From positions 62,001 through 126,000 of the forward strand of contig NZ_BSTQ01000023.1 in the NCBI RefSeq assembly GCF_030269605.1: a DNA stretch of 64,000 nt, written 5' to 3'. Under the pieces are notes generated by a model. It was not told the origin of the DNA. It worked only from the letters and a program-made list of their open reading frames with translations, and ran no database searches. Below, piece by piece: positions 45,940 through 54,092 of the stretch; within the stretch, counting starts at the first letter, position 1; each line of letters begins with the position of its first letter. The stretch is from Lentzea sp. NBRC 105346. GTDB taxonomy: Bacteria; Actinomycetota; Actinomycetes; Mycobacteriales; Pseudonocardiaceae. The translations under genes were made by a program, and so were the position numbers.

Positions 45940-46149
45940 ATGACTACGACTGAGCGCAAGGGCACCGGCGACGAGCCGGAGGACCGCAGCATCCTCGACG
46001 TGGTGAAGGACGTGATCGAGGACGTCTTCCACCACGACCACAAGCACGATCACGAGGCCGAGGACGAGCAGAAGAACCCGGCTGACCCAAAGAAGGACCC
46101 GGATCAGCCCGAACCGGACCCGTGCTGCGGGCCACCCATCCATTACTGA
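45940..46149 (+). CDS. Small His/Asp/Glu-rich protein upstream of the CHAT protease
   Basis: The protein has 69 residues and is highly charged. A short amphipathic helix (SILDVVKDVIEDVF, about 17-30) leads into HHDHKHDH (31-38), a likely metal-binding cluster. A disordered Asp/Pro/Lys stretch follows, and the protein ends CCGPPIHY with two adjacent cysteines (62, 63). No signal peptide. ATG at 45940 is supported by GAGGGGGGAATC. The TPR-CHAT gene begins 91 bases downstream in the same direction, with a hairpin between them. It may be the substrate, activator or inhibitor of the protease. No family recognised. Confidence 0.65.
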   Translation: MTTTERKGTGDEPEDRSILDVVKDVIEDVFHHDHKHDHEAEDEQKNPADPKKDPDQPEPDPCCGPPIHY

Positions 46150-46171
46150 GCGCCGCGCGCCCAGTGATCAC

Positions 46172-46206
46172 GGTCCGTCAACCAGGCGACGTCGGGTTGG
46201 CGGACC
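46172..46206 (+). other. Intercistronic hairpin upstream of the CHAT gene
   Basis: Arms 46172-46183 and 46195-46206 form a 12-bp stem with one wobble and an 11-base loop. It has no T tract. As with iniB-iniA, it may lower expression of the large downstream gene relative to the small upstream one. Confidence 0.55.
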
Positions 46207-46240
46207 GCATTTCGTTGTGTGTATGTGGTGAGATGCACCC

Positions 46241-48811
46241 ATGCGTGCCTCTGTCGTCGATCGAGCACGCGAGTTGCTCAACCGAGGCTCGGCCGCGACT
46301 GCTGCCTACCGGTATCCGACAGCGATTCGCACGCTCCGCCGCGGATTGAGCCTGCTCGATCGCGAGCAGACTGATCCCGCGCGGCACGAGGTACGCGCAC
46401 AGTTGCTGAGGTTCCTGGCCGCCTGTGTCGGTGAGACCGTCGGCCTGAGCGCCGCGGTCGTCCACCTCGACGAGGCCAGGACGGAAGCCAAGGCTGTCCC
46501 CGACCGCGAGGCCAGCGCACTGCTCACCGCATTGATCGACTACAGCCACGGTGTGCTCGTGATGCGGTCCGGTCAACCCGAGCGGTCCGTGGCGATGATC
46601 AGTGCCCTGGTCGATCACCTCGAGGCGCGCTCCGATGTGGAGGAAGACCCACGCCTCATTCACCTGCTCATGATGGCGCTGACCAGCCGGAGCTACGCGA
46701 CCGGCGCGATTCGGCGGCGCGACGAGGCCACCCGCGACCTGGAGCGCGTTATCACGGTCGCGCAGCAACGCGATCTTCCACTGTGGCACGGCTGGGGCAT
46801 GTACGGGCTCGGCAATCTGCACAAACAGTGCGGCGAGCTGGTCGAGGCGTTGCGCTGCTACGACGAAACCGAACGCGTCTTCCCCGACATGGACTTTGGC
46901 CTTCTGGCCCGCCTTCGGTTCGACCAGGCCGAAGCCATGCTGATGATCGGCCTATCCGACGAGGCGGCCAAGTACCTGGACGAAGCGTTGCCCGTCATGC
47001 GGCAGCAGCGTTTCGGACAGGAGCTGGCCGAGGTCGAGATGCTGCGCGCGACGGCGGCGCTGCAGGACGGCGAGCTGGACCTCGCCAGGAGGATGGCGCG
47101 GGCGTCATACCGGAAGCTGTTGCGCCGCAAGAGCACCTGGGCCTTGATGGCCGCGCTGATCATGTTGTGGGCCGATGGCAGGCACGCGCTGGAAACCGGC
47201 CGGATCCCGGTGTCGCTGGTGGAGCGGGCGTTGCAGCTCAGCGACCAGCTGGGCGACAACCACCTGGTCGACGAGTCCCGCTTGGCGCGTCTGTTCGCCG
47301 CCCGGCTGCAGATCCGCCGTCGACGGTTGGCCGAGGCGGAGGAATTGCTGGCTCAGATGCCTGGCCCGCGCGCCGTCACGCCCATCGACCACCGCATGCA
47401 GCGCCGGCTGTGCTTGGCGGAACTCGCGGTGGCGAAGGGAAACCTGCGCAGTGCGTTGATCCACGCGAAGCTGGGACTGGGTGAGCTGGGCCGGGTCCGC
47501 GACCGCATGGGCGGTCTCGAACTGGTGTCCGCGACCGCCGTGCACGGGCGCGAGCTGGGTGAGCTGGCGATCAGGTTGGTGTTGCAGGGCAACAACGCGC
47601 GCCGTCTGTTCAACTGGCTGGAGCTGACCCGTGCGCAGAGCTACCGGTATGAGCCTCTGGAGTCCATTGAGGACTCAGAGATCGCGCAACGCCTGTCCGA
47701 CGTACGGCAGCTGAGCCGAATCCTGTTGCGCGCCAGGCTGAACGGCGAGCCGAGCGCGGACCTCCAAGCGCAGCTGACCAGGGCCCTGCGCGAAATGAAC
47801 CGCCTCGGCTGGCGCGAACACAAATGGGGCAAGCCGCGCCCGATCGCGGGAGTCGCCGAGGTCCTCGCAGCACTGGGCGACCGAGCGATGGTCAACTTCG
47901 TCGCGTCCGACGGCGAGATGATCGCCGTGGTGCTGGCCGGTGGCGTCGTGCGCATGCGCAGGCTGGGGTCGGCGCAGGACGCGTTCGACGCCGCGCAGAA
48001 ACTGCACTTCGACCTCAACGCACTAGCCCCGGATCACCTGCCCGCGCCGCTGGCCGAGGTGATCGGCGCGTCGGCCCGTCGTGAGGCGGGCAAGCTCGAC
48101 GCTCAACTGATCCAGCCGCTGGCCGACCTGGTTGGCTCGCGCGAGCTCGTGTTCGTCCCGACCGGCGCTTTGTACGCGGTGCCTTGGGGTGTGCTGCCGT
48201 CGTTGCACGGCAGGCCCACGGTGACTGTCCCGTCCGCGACGACGTGGCTCGCGGCGGCCGGCAGCGGTCAGGCCGCGGCCCGGACCGTGCTGCTGGTGCA
48301 CGGGCCGGGCCTGGACTTCGCGGAGGGCGAGATCGATCGCCTGGCCGCGCACCACGAAACGGCCACGGTCCTGAAGGGCGATGCGGCGACCACGGCGGCG
48401 GTGCTCTACCGCCTCGACGGCGCCGACCTGGTGCACATCGCCGCCCACGGCGAGCACGAGCCGGAGAACGCCCTCTTCTCCCGCCTGGAACTCGTCGACG
48501 GGCCGATCTTCGCGCACGAACTGGGCCGCCTGCGCAAACCTCCCGCGCGTGTGGTGCTCGCCGCGTGCGAGTTGGCGCTGAACCGGATCCGGCCGGGTGA
48601 CGAGGCCCTCGGGTTCGCGGGCGCCATGCTCGCCGGCGGGACACGGACCGTGGTCGCCGTGACCAGCAAGGTCGGGGATGAGGCTTCCGCGGCTGCGATG
48701 GGTGACTACCACCGGGCGCTCGCGGCGGGGGCGGCGCCCGCGGTGGCGCTGGCGGAGGCGATGGCGAAGGACCCCTACCGGCGGCCGTTCGTGTGCCTCG
48801 GGTTCGGGTAG
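46241..48811 (+). CDS. TPR-CHAT caspase-like protease
   Basis: The protein has 856 residues. The first 500 or so are helical tetratricopeptide-like repeats (for example LRFLAACVGETVGLSAAVVH, LYGLGNLHKQCGELVEALRC-like GLGNLHKQCGELVEALRCYD). The C-terminal third is a CHAT domain, with the caspase-type dyad in HIAAHGEHEP (H736) and VVLAACELALN (C776), and the closing GFAGAMLAGGTRTVVAVTSKV. CHAT proteases belong to clan CD; relatives cleave partner proteins in bacterial immunity and cell death (gasdermins, Csx30). Both catalytic residues are intact. It follows the small His-rich gene and stands alone otherwise. Confidence 0.88.
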   Translation: MRASVVDRARELLNRGSAATAAYRYPTAIRTLRRGLSLLDREQTDPARHEVRAQLLRFLAACVGETVGLSAAVVHLDEARTEAKAVPDREASALLTALIDYSHGVLVMRSGQPERSVAMISALVDHLEARSDVEEDPRLIHLLMMALTSRSYATGAIRRRDEATRDLERVITVAQQRDLPLWHGWGMYGLGNLHKQCGELVEALRCYDETERVFPDMDFGLLARLRFDQAEAMLMIGLSDEAAKYLDEALPVMRQQRFGQELAEVEMLRATAALQDGELDLARRMARASYRKLLRRKSTWALMAALIMLWADGRHALETGRIPVSLVERALQLSDQLGDNHLVDESRLARLFAARLQIRRRRLAEAEELLAQMPGPRAVTPIDHRMQRRLCLAELAVAKGNLRSALIHAKLGLGELGRVRDRMGGLELVSATAVHGRELGELAIRLVLQGNNARRLFNWLELTRAQSYRYEPLESIEDSEIAQRLSDVRQLSRILLRARLNGEPSADLQAQLTRALREMNRLGWREHKWGKPRPIAGVAEVLAALGDRAMVNFVASDGEMIAVVLAGGVVRMRRLGSAQDAFDAAQKLHFDLNALAPDHLPAPLAEVIGASARREAGKLDAQLIQPLADLVGSRELVFVPTGALYAVPWGVLPSLHGRPTVTVPSATTWLAAAGSGQAAARTVLLVHGPGLDFAEGEIDRLAAHHETATVLKGDAATTAAVLYRLDGADLVHIAAHGEHEPENALFSRLELVDGPIFAHELGRLRKPPARVVLAACELALNRIRPGDEALGFAGAMLAGGTRTVVAVTSKVGDEASAAAMGDYHRALAAGAAPAVALAEAMAKDPYRRPFVCLGFG

Positions 48812-48876
48812 GCCTGCCCGGCTTTGCCTGCCTGTGCTGAAGGCACGCTGCCCCCGCGCGCTTCCTATTTCGCTCA

Positions 48877-48906
48877 AGCGTACCGCCGGGGTCTGACAAT
48901 TCCGCG
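48877..48906 (+). repeat. Dispersed GGGGTCTGACAATTCCGCG motif, copy 3
   Basis: This 30-base copy matches 56078-56107 at 28 of 30 positions; both begin AGCGTACCG and contain GGGGTCTGACAAT. It lies 66 bases after the CHAT gene stop. Confidence 0.8.
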
Positions 48907-49154
48907 GCTCCGTGCCTGGTCGCCGCTCGCCTGTGGACAACTTTTCGCGGGGTTCACCGAGGGCGGAAACCGGTAGCGCTCCCATACCACGGCAGGAAGG
49001 CGTAGGCCGATCGGCGGCCCCATAAAGGGCTAGGCCGTTCGAGTGGTTGTACGTCTTTCATCCATGTGAACACACTGCTCACGCGTGATTTGCGTCCAAA
49101 CCGCGATCGCGGTTAGTGAACTTCTCTCGCTTGCGAGAGCCGTTCTGTGCCACT

Positions 49155-49170
49155 CTTGGTCTAGACCCAG
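49155..49170. promoter_or_regulatory. DasR-type (dre) palindrome, third copy
   Basis: CTTGGTCTAGACCCAG closely matches the DasR consensus and contains the invariant GGTCTAGACC core. TTGACA follows immediately at 49171, so a bound DasR dimer would block a promoter -35 element. The next gene is the M14 peptidase at 49437. Confidence 0.75.
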
Positions 49171-49416
49171 TTGACAGTTTGTCAGCGGGCCAATTTCTTG
49201 ACCGAGGGGAATTGGCCACGGTCTCCGCGGCCGCTCAGGGGGTGAGGCCGGGGTTGCCGTGTCCATGCCGATGGCCCGCTGGCCGGCGACGAGCCGACCG
49301 GCGGGCCATCGTGCGATTCGCGGGGCCGTGAAGGCGTCGCGAGGGGGTTCGAACAGCACCCGCGTAACGAAAAGTGTGAACGCCAAGGGCCATTCGCTCG
49401 CTAGACGATAGTTGAC

Positions 49417-49430
49417 TGACCGATTAGTCA
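49417..49430. promoter_or_regulatory. TetR-like operator candidate
   Basis: TGACCGATTAGTCA is a 14-base imperfect palindrome of the form often bound by TetR-family repressors. It is centred 13 bases before the ATG of the M14 peptidase gene, where it would overlap the ribosome-binding region or a late promoter. No regulator gene is adjacent. Confidence 0.4.
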
Positions 49431-49436
49431 GATGCC

Positions 49437-51926
49437 ATGCGTAGCACCCTGTTGGCCACGCTGGTCGCGATGACAGCCGCGCTGGTCGTGCCGGCGTCCG
49501 GAACCGCCCAGCCAGCCCCGCCGCACCACGGCCGCGGCGAGGAGCCCGGCAACGGCATCGAGCGCAACGAGATCGCCGCACTCGATCCGCCGACCGCTCT
49601 GCAAACCGCCAGCCAGAACAAGCCCGGTAAGTACCAGGGCTATCCGCGCAAGACCGACCTGCGCGTGTACCCGACGGACCCCGCCGACAAGTCGATCAAG
49701 CTCGGACTCGCGCCGTACCACGCGATCGCGCCGAAGCTGAACGCGTTGCAACAGCAGAGCGACCGGGTGAGCGTCGAGGTCGTCGGGCAGTCCGGACTCG
49801 GGCGCGACCTCTACCTCGTCACCCTCACCGCACCCGAGAGCCCGGCGCAGACCCGGCAGCAGGAGCGTTGGCGCGCCCGGATCGAAGAAGGACACAAAGC
49901 GCCGAGTCTGTACAAGGCGCCGATCTGGATCAACAACAACATCCACGGCAACGAGTGGGAGGGCACCGACGGCGCGCTGCGCGTGATCGAGTACCTGGCG
50001 ACCTCACAACAACAGAACGTCAAAGATCTCCTGCGCCGCAGCAGGATCTACTTCAACGTCACCGCGAACCCGGACGGCCGCGTCGCCGGGCAGCGGCAGA
50101 ACGCGAGCGGGTTCGACCTCAACCGGGACTTCGCCACCAGTTCGCAGACCGAGAACCGGGTCATGCGCGACATTGTCGAACGCACGCAGCCGCTGATGAT
50201 GCTCGACGAGCACGGGTACGTGGAGAACACGCTCATCGAGCCGACCACGCCGCCGCACGGGCAGAACTACGACTTCGACCTCTACATCAAGCACGGCTAC
50301 GCCAACGGCCTCGCGATGGAGGCGAAGGTCAAGGCGCTGGGCCACCCCGAGACCGCGAAGCCGGAGATCCCGTTCCGCGACTACGAGCCCGGCGTGTGGG
50401 ACGGCTGGGCGCCGATCTACACCGCGCAGTACGCGATGTACCACGGCGCGATCTCGTACACGATCGAGATTCCGCAGAACGTCAACGGATCCGACTACGA
50501 CAACCTGCCGAAGGAGGAACTGCAGCGGCGCAGCCGGATCAACACCGACGTCGTCGAGTCGACGATCAAGACGACCATCGGCTACGTCGACGACCACCGC
50601 AACGAGCTGATCGCCAACCAGGCCGAGATGTTCCGGCGCGGCGCCGCGGGCGAGCCGCAGCGGGAGATTCCGGACGGGTTCGTGCCCGGCTTCGGGCCGG
50701 AGGACCGCTACCGCACGGAGTTCCCGCGCGCGTATGTGCTCACGCCCGAGCGATCGCCCGCCGCTACGGCTCGGCTCGTCGACCACCTGATCGCCCACGA
50801 CGTCCGGGTGAAACGGGCCGACGCGCCGTTCTCGTTGGGCGGCAAGCGATACGACGCCGGGACGTACGTCGTCGACATGCATCAACCCAAGCGCGCGCTG
50901 GCGAACGTCATGCTCGAGGCGGGTAGCGACATCTCGGCCAAGGTGCCGGTGATGTACGACATCTCGGGCTGGAGCCACCGGCTGCTCTGGGGTGCCTCGG
51001 TCGACATCGTCAAGTCCGGGCCGCTGTACTTCCGCGGCCGTGAGGTGGCCGCCGCGTCGCCGACCGGTGGTGTCGACGCGCCTCCTGGACGCGACCTCGC
51101 CCTCACGCTCAACGACCCCAAGGACGTCAGCGCCGTCAACGACCTGCTCGCCCGCGGCATCGAGCTGCGGCGCCAGGACGACGGCACGGTGGTCGTCCCG
51201 GCGAGTGCCCGCGTGCAGGCGATCGAGGTCGCCGACCGGTACGGCGTCCGGTTCACCGCGGCCGCACAGAACGGTGGCAAACCGTTGCAGCGCAAGGTGC
51301 TCGCGGCGGCGGTCAGCCCGGACGAGCTGAAGGCGTTGCGGGACCTCGGTTTCGAGGTGCGGCCGGTGTCCACCGCCGTGCTGAACGCCGGATTCGACTG
51401 GTCCCGGATCGACGTGCTCATGGTGTCGTCGGGCCTGCGGTACGAGCAGCTCAACGCGAACGCCAAGGCGTCGCTGGAGGCGTTCCTGCAACGTGGCGGT
51501 GTCGTCACGCGAGGCGCCACGGGCGGCCGGTTCAACGTCGAGGCCAAGCTGCTCGCCGCCAAGCCGGTGGCCGGCTGGGAGGACGCGAACGGTGTCATCA
51601 GCGTGGTCAACGGCACGGGTCCGGTCGGCACCGGCGCACTCGCCACCTCGTTCGTCTACGCCCCGCAGTGGTTCACCGACCTCGGCACCGGCGTGAACAT
51701 CGAGCAGCGCTACGCCGACCACCCGCTGATCGCCGGGCACTGGCGGGCGCGCGCGGACGGCTCCGGTGGCCAGGCCGCCGCGGCCGGTCAGGCGGTCGTC
51801 GTCTCCGGCACGTCAGCCAACGGCACGCGCGCCGTGCTGTTCGGCACGGAACCGATGTTCCGCGACCACCCCAAGGGCCTGTACGCACAGGTCGCGCGCG
51901 CCATCTTCTGGTCGGGCTCGCGCTAG
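49437..51926 (+). CDS. Secreted M14-family zinc carboxypeptidase-like protein
   Basis: The protein has 829 residues. A signal peptide ends near SGTAQPAP (about 22-27). The peptidase domain has the zinc motif HGNEWEG (H170, E173), a NVTANPDGR/NRDFATSSQTE substrate-binding block, and a candidate third ligand near LDEHGYVEN (H259). A long C-terminal region (about 400-829) has beta-rich repeats and a glutamine-amidotransferase-like or ThuA-like stretch (ISVVNGTGPVG), typical of large secreted M14 members. It should trim peptides or cross-links outside the cell. ATG at 49437 follows a structured leader with a DasR-type site. Confidence 0.88.
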   Translation: MRSTLLATLVAMTAALVVPASGTAQPAPPHHGRGEEPGNGIERNEIAALDPPTALQTASQNKPGKYQGYPRKTDLRVYPTDPADKSIKLGLAPYHAIAPKLNALQQQSDRVSVEVVGQSGLGRDLYLVTLTAPESPAQTRQQERWRARIEEGHKAPSLYKAPIWINNNIHGNEWEGTDGALRVIEYLATSQQQNVKDLLRRSRIYFNVTANPDGRVAGQRQNASGFDLNRDFATSSQTENRVMRDIVERTQPLMMLDEHGYVENTLIEPTTPPHGQNYDFDLYIKHGYANGLAMEAKVKALGHPETAKPEIPFRDYEPGVWDGWAPIYTAQYAMYHGAISYTIEIPQNVNGSDYDNLPKEELQRRSRINTDVVESTIKTTIGYVDDHRNELIANQAEMFRRGAAGEPQREIPDGFVPGFGPEDRYRTEFPRAYVLTPERSPAATARLVDHLIAHDVRVKRADAPFSLGGKRYDAGTYVVDMHQPKRALANVMLEAGSDISAKVPVMYDISGWSHRLLWGASVDIVKSGPLYFRGREVAAASPTGGVDAPPGRDLALTLNDPKDVSAVNDLLARGIELRRQDDGTVVVPASARVQAIEVADRYGVRFTAAAQNGGKPLQRKVLAAAVSPDELKALRDLGFEVRPVSTAVLNAGFDWSRIDVLMVSSGLRYEQLNANAKASLEAFLQRGGVVTRGATGGRFNVEAKLLAAKPVAGWEDANGVISVVNGTGPVGTGALATSFVYAPQWFTDLGTGVNIEQRYADHPLIAGHWRARADGSGGQAAAAGQAVVVSGTSANGTRAVLFGTEPMFRDHPKGLYAQVARAIFWSGSR

Positions 51927-51932
51927 GCGATT

Positions 51933-51985
51933 GCTATGGGGGGAGCTTTCCAAGCGCTGACCGCTTGGAAAGCTCCCCCCATAGC
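51933..51985. terminator. Perfect 24-bp hairpin between convergent genes
   Basis: Arms 51933-51956 and 51962-51985 are exact inverted repeats of 24 bases with a five-base loop. It begins six bases after the peptidase stop and ends three bases before the LppZ-like stop, serving both genes. It has no T tract. Confidence 0.85.
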
Positions 51986-51987
51986 GT

Positions 51988-53151
51988 TCAGTCCTTCTGG
52001 GCGCTGGGGTTGCTCGTCCGGACGATGATCGCGACGCGGTCGTCGGACGAGACGGTCTTGCCGCCGGTCTTGTTCACGGTCCCGACCAGCGACGCCTCGT
52101 CGTTGAGCATCTCCATCGGTCCGAGCATGCCGTACCCCGTGTCCGCCATGATGATCTCCGGCTTGCCGGTGAAGCTGCCGTCCGGACCCATCGGCAGCTG
52201 CACCACGCCGGGGGACTTGCTCATCGCCGCGGACATCATGTTCGACTGCGCGGAACAACCGGCGATGCCGGGCTTGTCCGGCCACGTCCACGCCGGGTTG
52301 CCGAGCGCCTTGCCCGCCTCGATCCGGTAGAGCACGTCGGCGGCCGGCGTCCAGTCGGTGACCCACACCTTGGTGGTGTCCGCGGACACGCACAGCCCGC
52401 CGGGCAGCCGCAAGCCGCTGGTGAGCACCCGCGAGCCCGCGGTCGGGTTGCCCTGGGCGGGGTTGCCCTGGCCGTCGATGCGCAACACCTTGCCCGCCAG
52501 CGAGTTCGGGTCCGCGGCGAGAGCGGGGTTGCCCGCGTCACCGGTCGCGACCAGCAGGGCGCCCTTGCGGTCGCTGGCCAGCACACCGCGGTTGCCGCTG
52601 GGGCCGCGCGGGATGCCGGTCAGGATCGGCTTCGGCTGGTCACCGGGCGCGAGGCGCAGCACGCGGTTGTCGGTCGGCGTCGTGACGTACACGTAGACCA
52701 GTTGGTCCTCCGCGAACGTCGCGGACAGCGCGAGCCCGGACAGGCCGCCGTCGGAGGAGGCGTCCACGGGAATCGTCGCGATGACCACCGGGTCCACGTT
52801 GCGCGCGACCTTGAGCAGCCGGCCCGTGGTGCGTTCCGTCGCGTACGCGGTGACCGTGCCCTGCGAGTCCGCGCCGATCATCGCGACACCGGACACCGGG
52901 CTGAGGCACGTCGCGATCACCATCGCGTCGAAGTCCTTGCAGCCCTGCGGCGGCGGCACGCTCTGCTGCGTCTGGCCGGGCTGGCGCTGGCCGGGCGCGG
53001 GCGTGAACTCGCCGGGCAGCTCCGGTTTCGGACCGGCCTGCGGCGTCAGCTGCTGCTGGGGAGTCCAGCTGGTGGGCGGCGGTTCCTCGGGCAGGTTCGT
53101 ACATCCGGCTGCCAGAAGGCAGACGGCCAGCAACGCGATGAGACGAACCAC
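51988..53151 (-). CDS. LppZ-like lipoprotein with sorbosone-dehydrogenase-type beta propeller
   Basis: The protein has 387 residues. The signal has a lipobox LLAAGC with the cysteine at residue 17. A Pro/Gln-rich spacer follows (about 20-70). The rest is a six-bladed propeller of the glucose/sorbosone dehydrogenase family (GLSGLALSATFAEDQLVYVYV, LLVATGDAGNP, VLRIDGQGNP, LRLPGGLCVSADTTKVWVTDW). In M. tuberculosis the matching gene is lppZ (Rv3006, from memory) in this same syntenic position. PQQ-dependent activity is not shown. Anchored to the outer membrane face. Confidence 0.85.
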   Translation of the reverse strand: MVRLIALLAVCLLAAGCTNLPEEPPPTSWTPQQQLTPQAGPKPELPGEFTPAPGQRQPGQTQQSVPPPQGCKDFDAMVIATCLSPVSGVAMIGADSQGTVTAYATERTTGRLLKVARNVDPVVIATIPVDASSDGGLSGLALSATFAEDQLVYVYVTTPTDNRVLRLAPGDQPKPILTGIPRGPSGNRGVLASDRKGALLVATGDAGNPALAADPNSLAGKVLRIDGQGNPAQGNPTAGSRVLTSGLRLPGGLCVSADTTKVWVTDWTPAADVLYRIEAGKALGNPAWTWPDKPGIAGCSAQSNMMSAAMSKSPGVVQLPMGPDGSFTGKPEIIMADTGYGMLGPMEMLNDEASLVGTVNKTGGKTVSSDDRVAIIVRTSNPSAQKD

Positions 53152-53161
53152 GTGATCCAGG

Positions 53162-54064
53162 CTAGGTGTGATCCCGTGAGACGTGGGTGAACAGGTCCGA
53201 GACCGCCCAGTCCACCGCGTCGGCCCGCTGGTGGAGCAAGGCCAGCTCGTCCGCCACGACCTGCGGAGCCTCCAGCGGCAGGTAGTGGCTGCACGGCAGC
53301 AGCCGGAACCGGGCCTGCGGCAACGCGCCGACCGCCTCGGACATCGACTCCGTCGTGGCCAGCACGTCGTCCTTGCCCGCGAGGACGGTCACCGGGATCC
53401 GCAACCCGCTCAGGTCCTGGCGCGGCGCCTGGCCGAGCGCGAGCGCCAGCGTGAAGTACCACCGCCAGTCGTGCCGCAGGAACGGCGCGATCGCGGCCTT
53501 CACGTCCTCGGGATCACTCGACGGCTTGATCACGCCACTGTGCCTGAGCAGGAACGACGTCACGTCGGTGACCGGCATCCGGTGCAGCACGGAGTCCAGT
53601 ACCGGCCCCGCCGCGCGCAGCAGCCTCGTGCCGGTCAGACCGATCGAACGGCGCAGCCGGGACGGCAGCAGCGGCAGCATGCCCTCGAACGAGTCACCGG
53701 GCGCGCCCGCGACGAGCATCAGCCCGGACACGCGCTCGGGGTGCCTGCGCGCCAGCTCGGCGGCGATGGTGACGCCCATCGACCAGCCCAGCACGACGCA
53801 CCGGTCGATCCCGGCGTCGTCCAGCGTGGCGAGCGCGTCGTCGACGTGATCGGCCAACGTGATGCGCGTCTCATCGCTCGGGCGGTCCGACCCCATCGTG
53901 CCGCGCATGTACCAGCTGATCACGTGCGCCTGGTCGAGCAGCGCCGGCCACGACTCGGGCCCGGAGCCGACACCGGGGCAGAGCAGCACCACGGGGCCGT
54001 CCGCGTCGGTGCGCCAGACCCTGATCTTGGTGCCGTCGGAGGAGATGACCTCATGCTCCCGCAT
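53162..54064 (-). CDS. Alpha/beta hydrolase
   Basis: The protein has about 300 residues. The nucleophile elbow is VVLGWSMGVTIAAELA (about residue 100), with the catalytic Asp expected in VTVLAGKDDVL and His in CSHYLPLEAPQVV. The oxyanion motif reads LLCPGVGSG. It should hydrolyse an ester, lactone or amide; the substrate is unknown. ATG at 54064 (MREHEVISSDG) is chosen. It lies head to head with the 2-hydroxyacid dehydrogenase gene, 28 bases apart. Confidence 0.88.
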   Translation of the reverse strand: MREHEVISSDGTKIRVWRTDADGPVVLLCPGVGSGPESWPALLDQAHVISWYMRGTMGSDRPSDETRITLADHVDDALATLDDAGIDRCVVLGWSMGVTIAAELARRHPERVSGLMLVAGAPGDSFEGMLPLLPSRLRRSIGLTGTRLLRAAGPVLDSVLHRMPVTDVTSFLLRHSGVIKPSSDPEDVKAAIAPFLRHDWRWYFTLALALGQAPRQDLSGLRIPVTVLAGKDDVLATTESMSEAVGALPQARFRLLPCSHYLPLEAPQVVADELALLHQRADAVDWAVSDLFTHVSRDHT

Positions 54065-54092
54065 GCGCGTAAGTCTGCCGTACGGTGCAGGG

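Larger units (their letters stand above)
48907..49436 (+). promoter_or_regulatory. Long intergenic region with structured elements
   Basis: The gap between the CHAT and M14 genes is 625 bases (48812-49436). I see no supported gene. It contains a small perfect hairpin near 49121 (CTCTCGC..GCGAGAG), the DasR-type site at 49155-49170, TTGACA at 49171-49176, an inverted repeat GGCCAATT/AATTGGCC near 49187-49216, a large GC hairpin near 49269-49311 and a TetR-like palindrome at 49417-49430. It looks like a long leader or a small-RNA locus ahead of the peptidase gene. Confidence 0.5.

Noticed and set aside
49116-49331. Plus-strand frame of 71 residues starting MNFSRLREPF
   Set aside because: The codon use is irregular, there is no ribosome-binding site, and the frame crosses the DasR-type site and inverted repeats; regulatory DNA is more likely.
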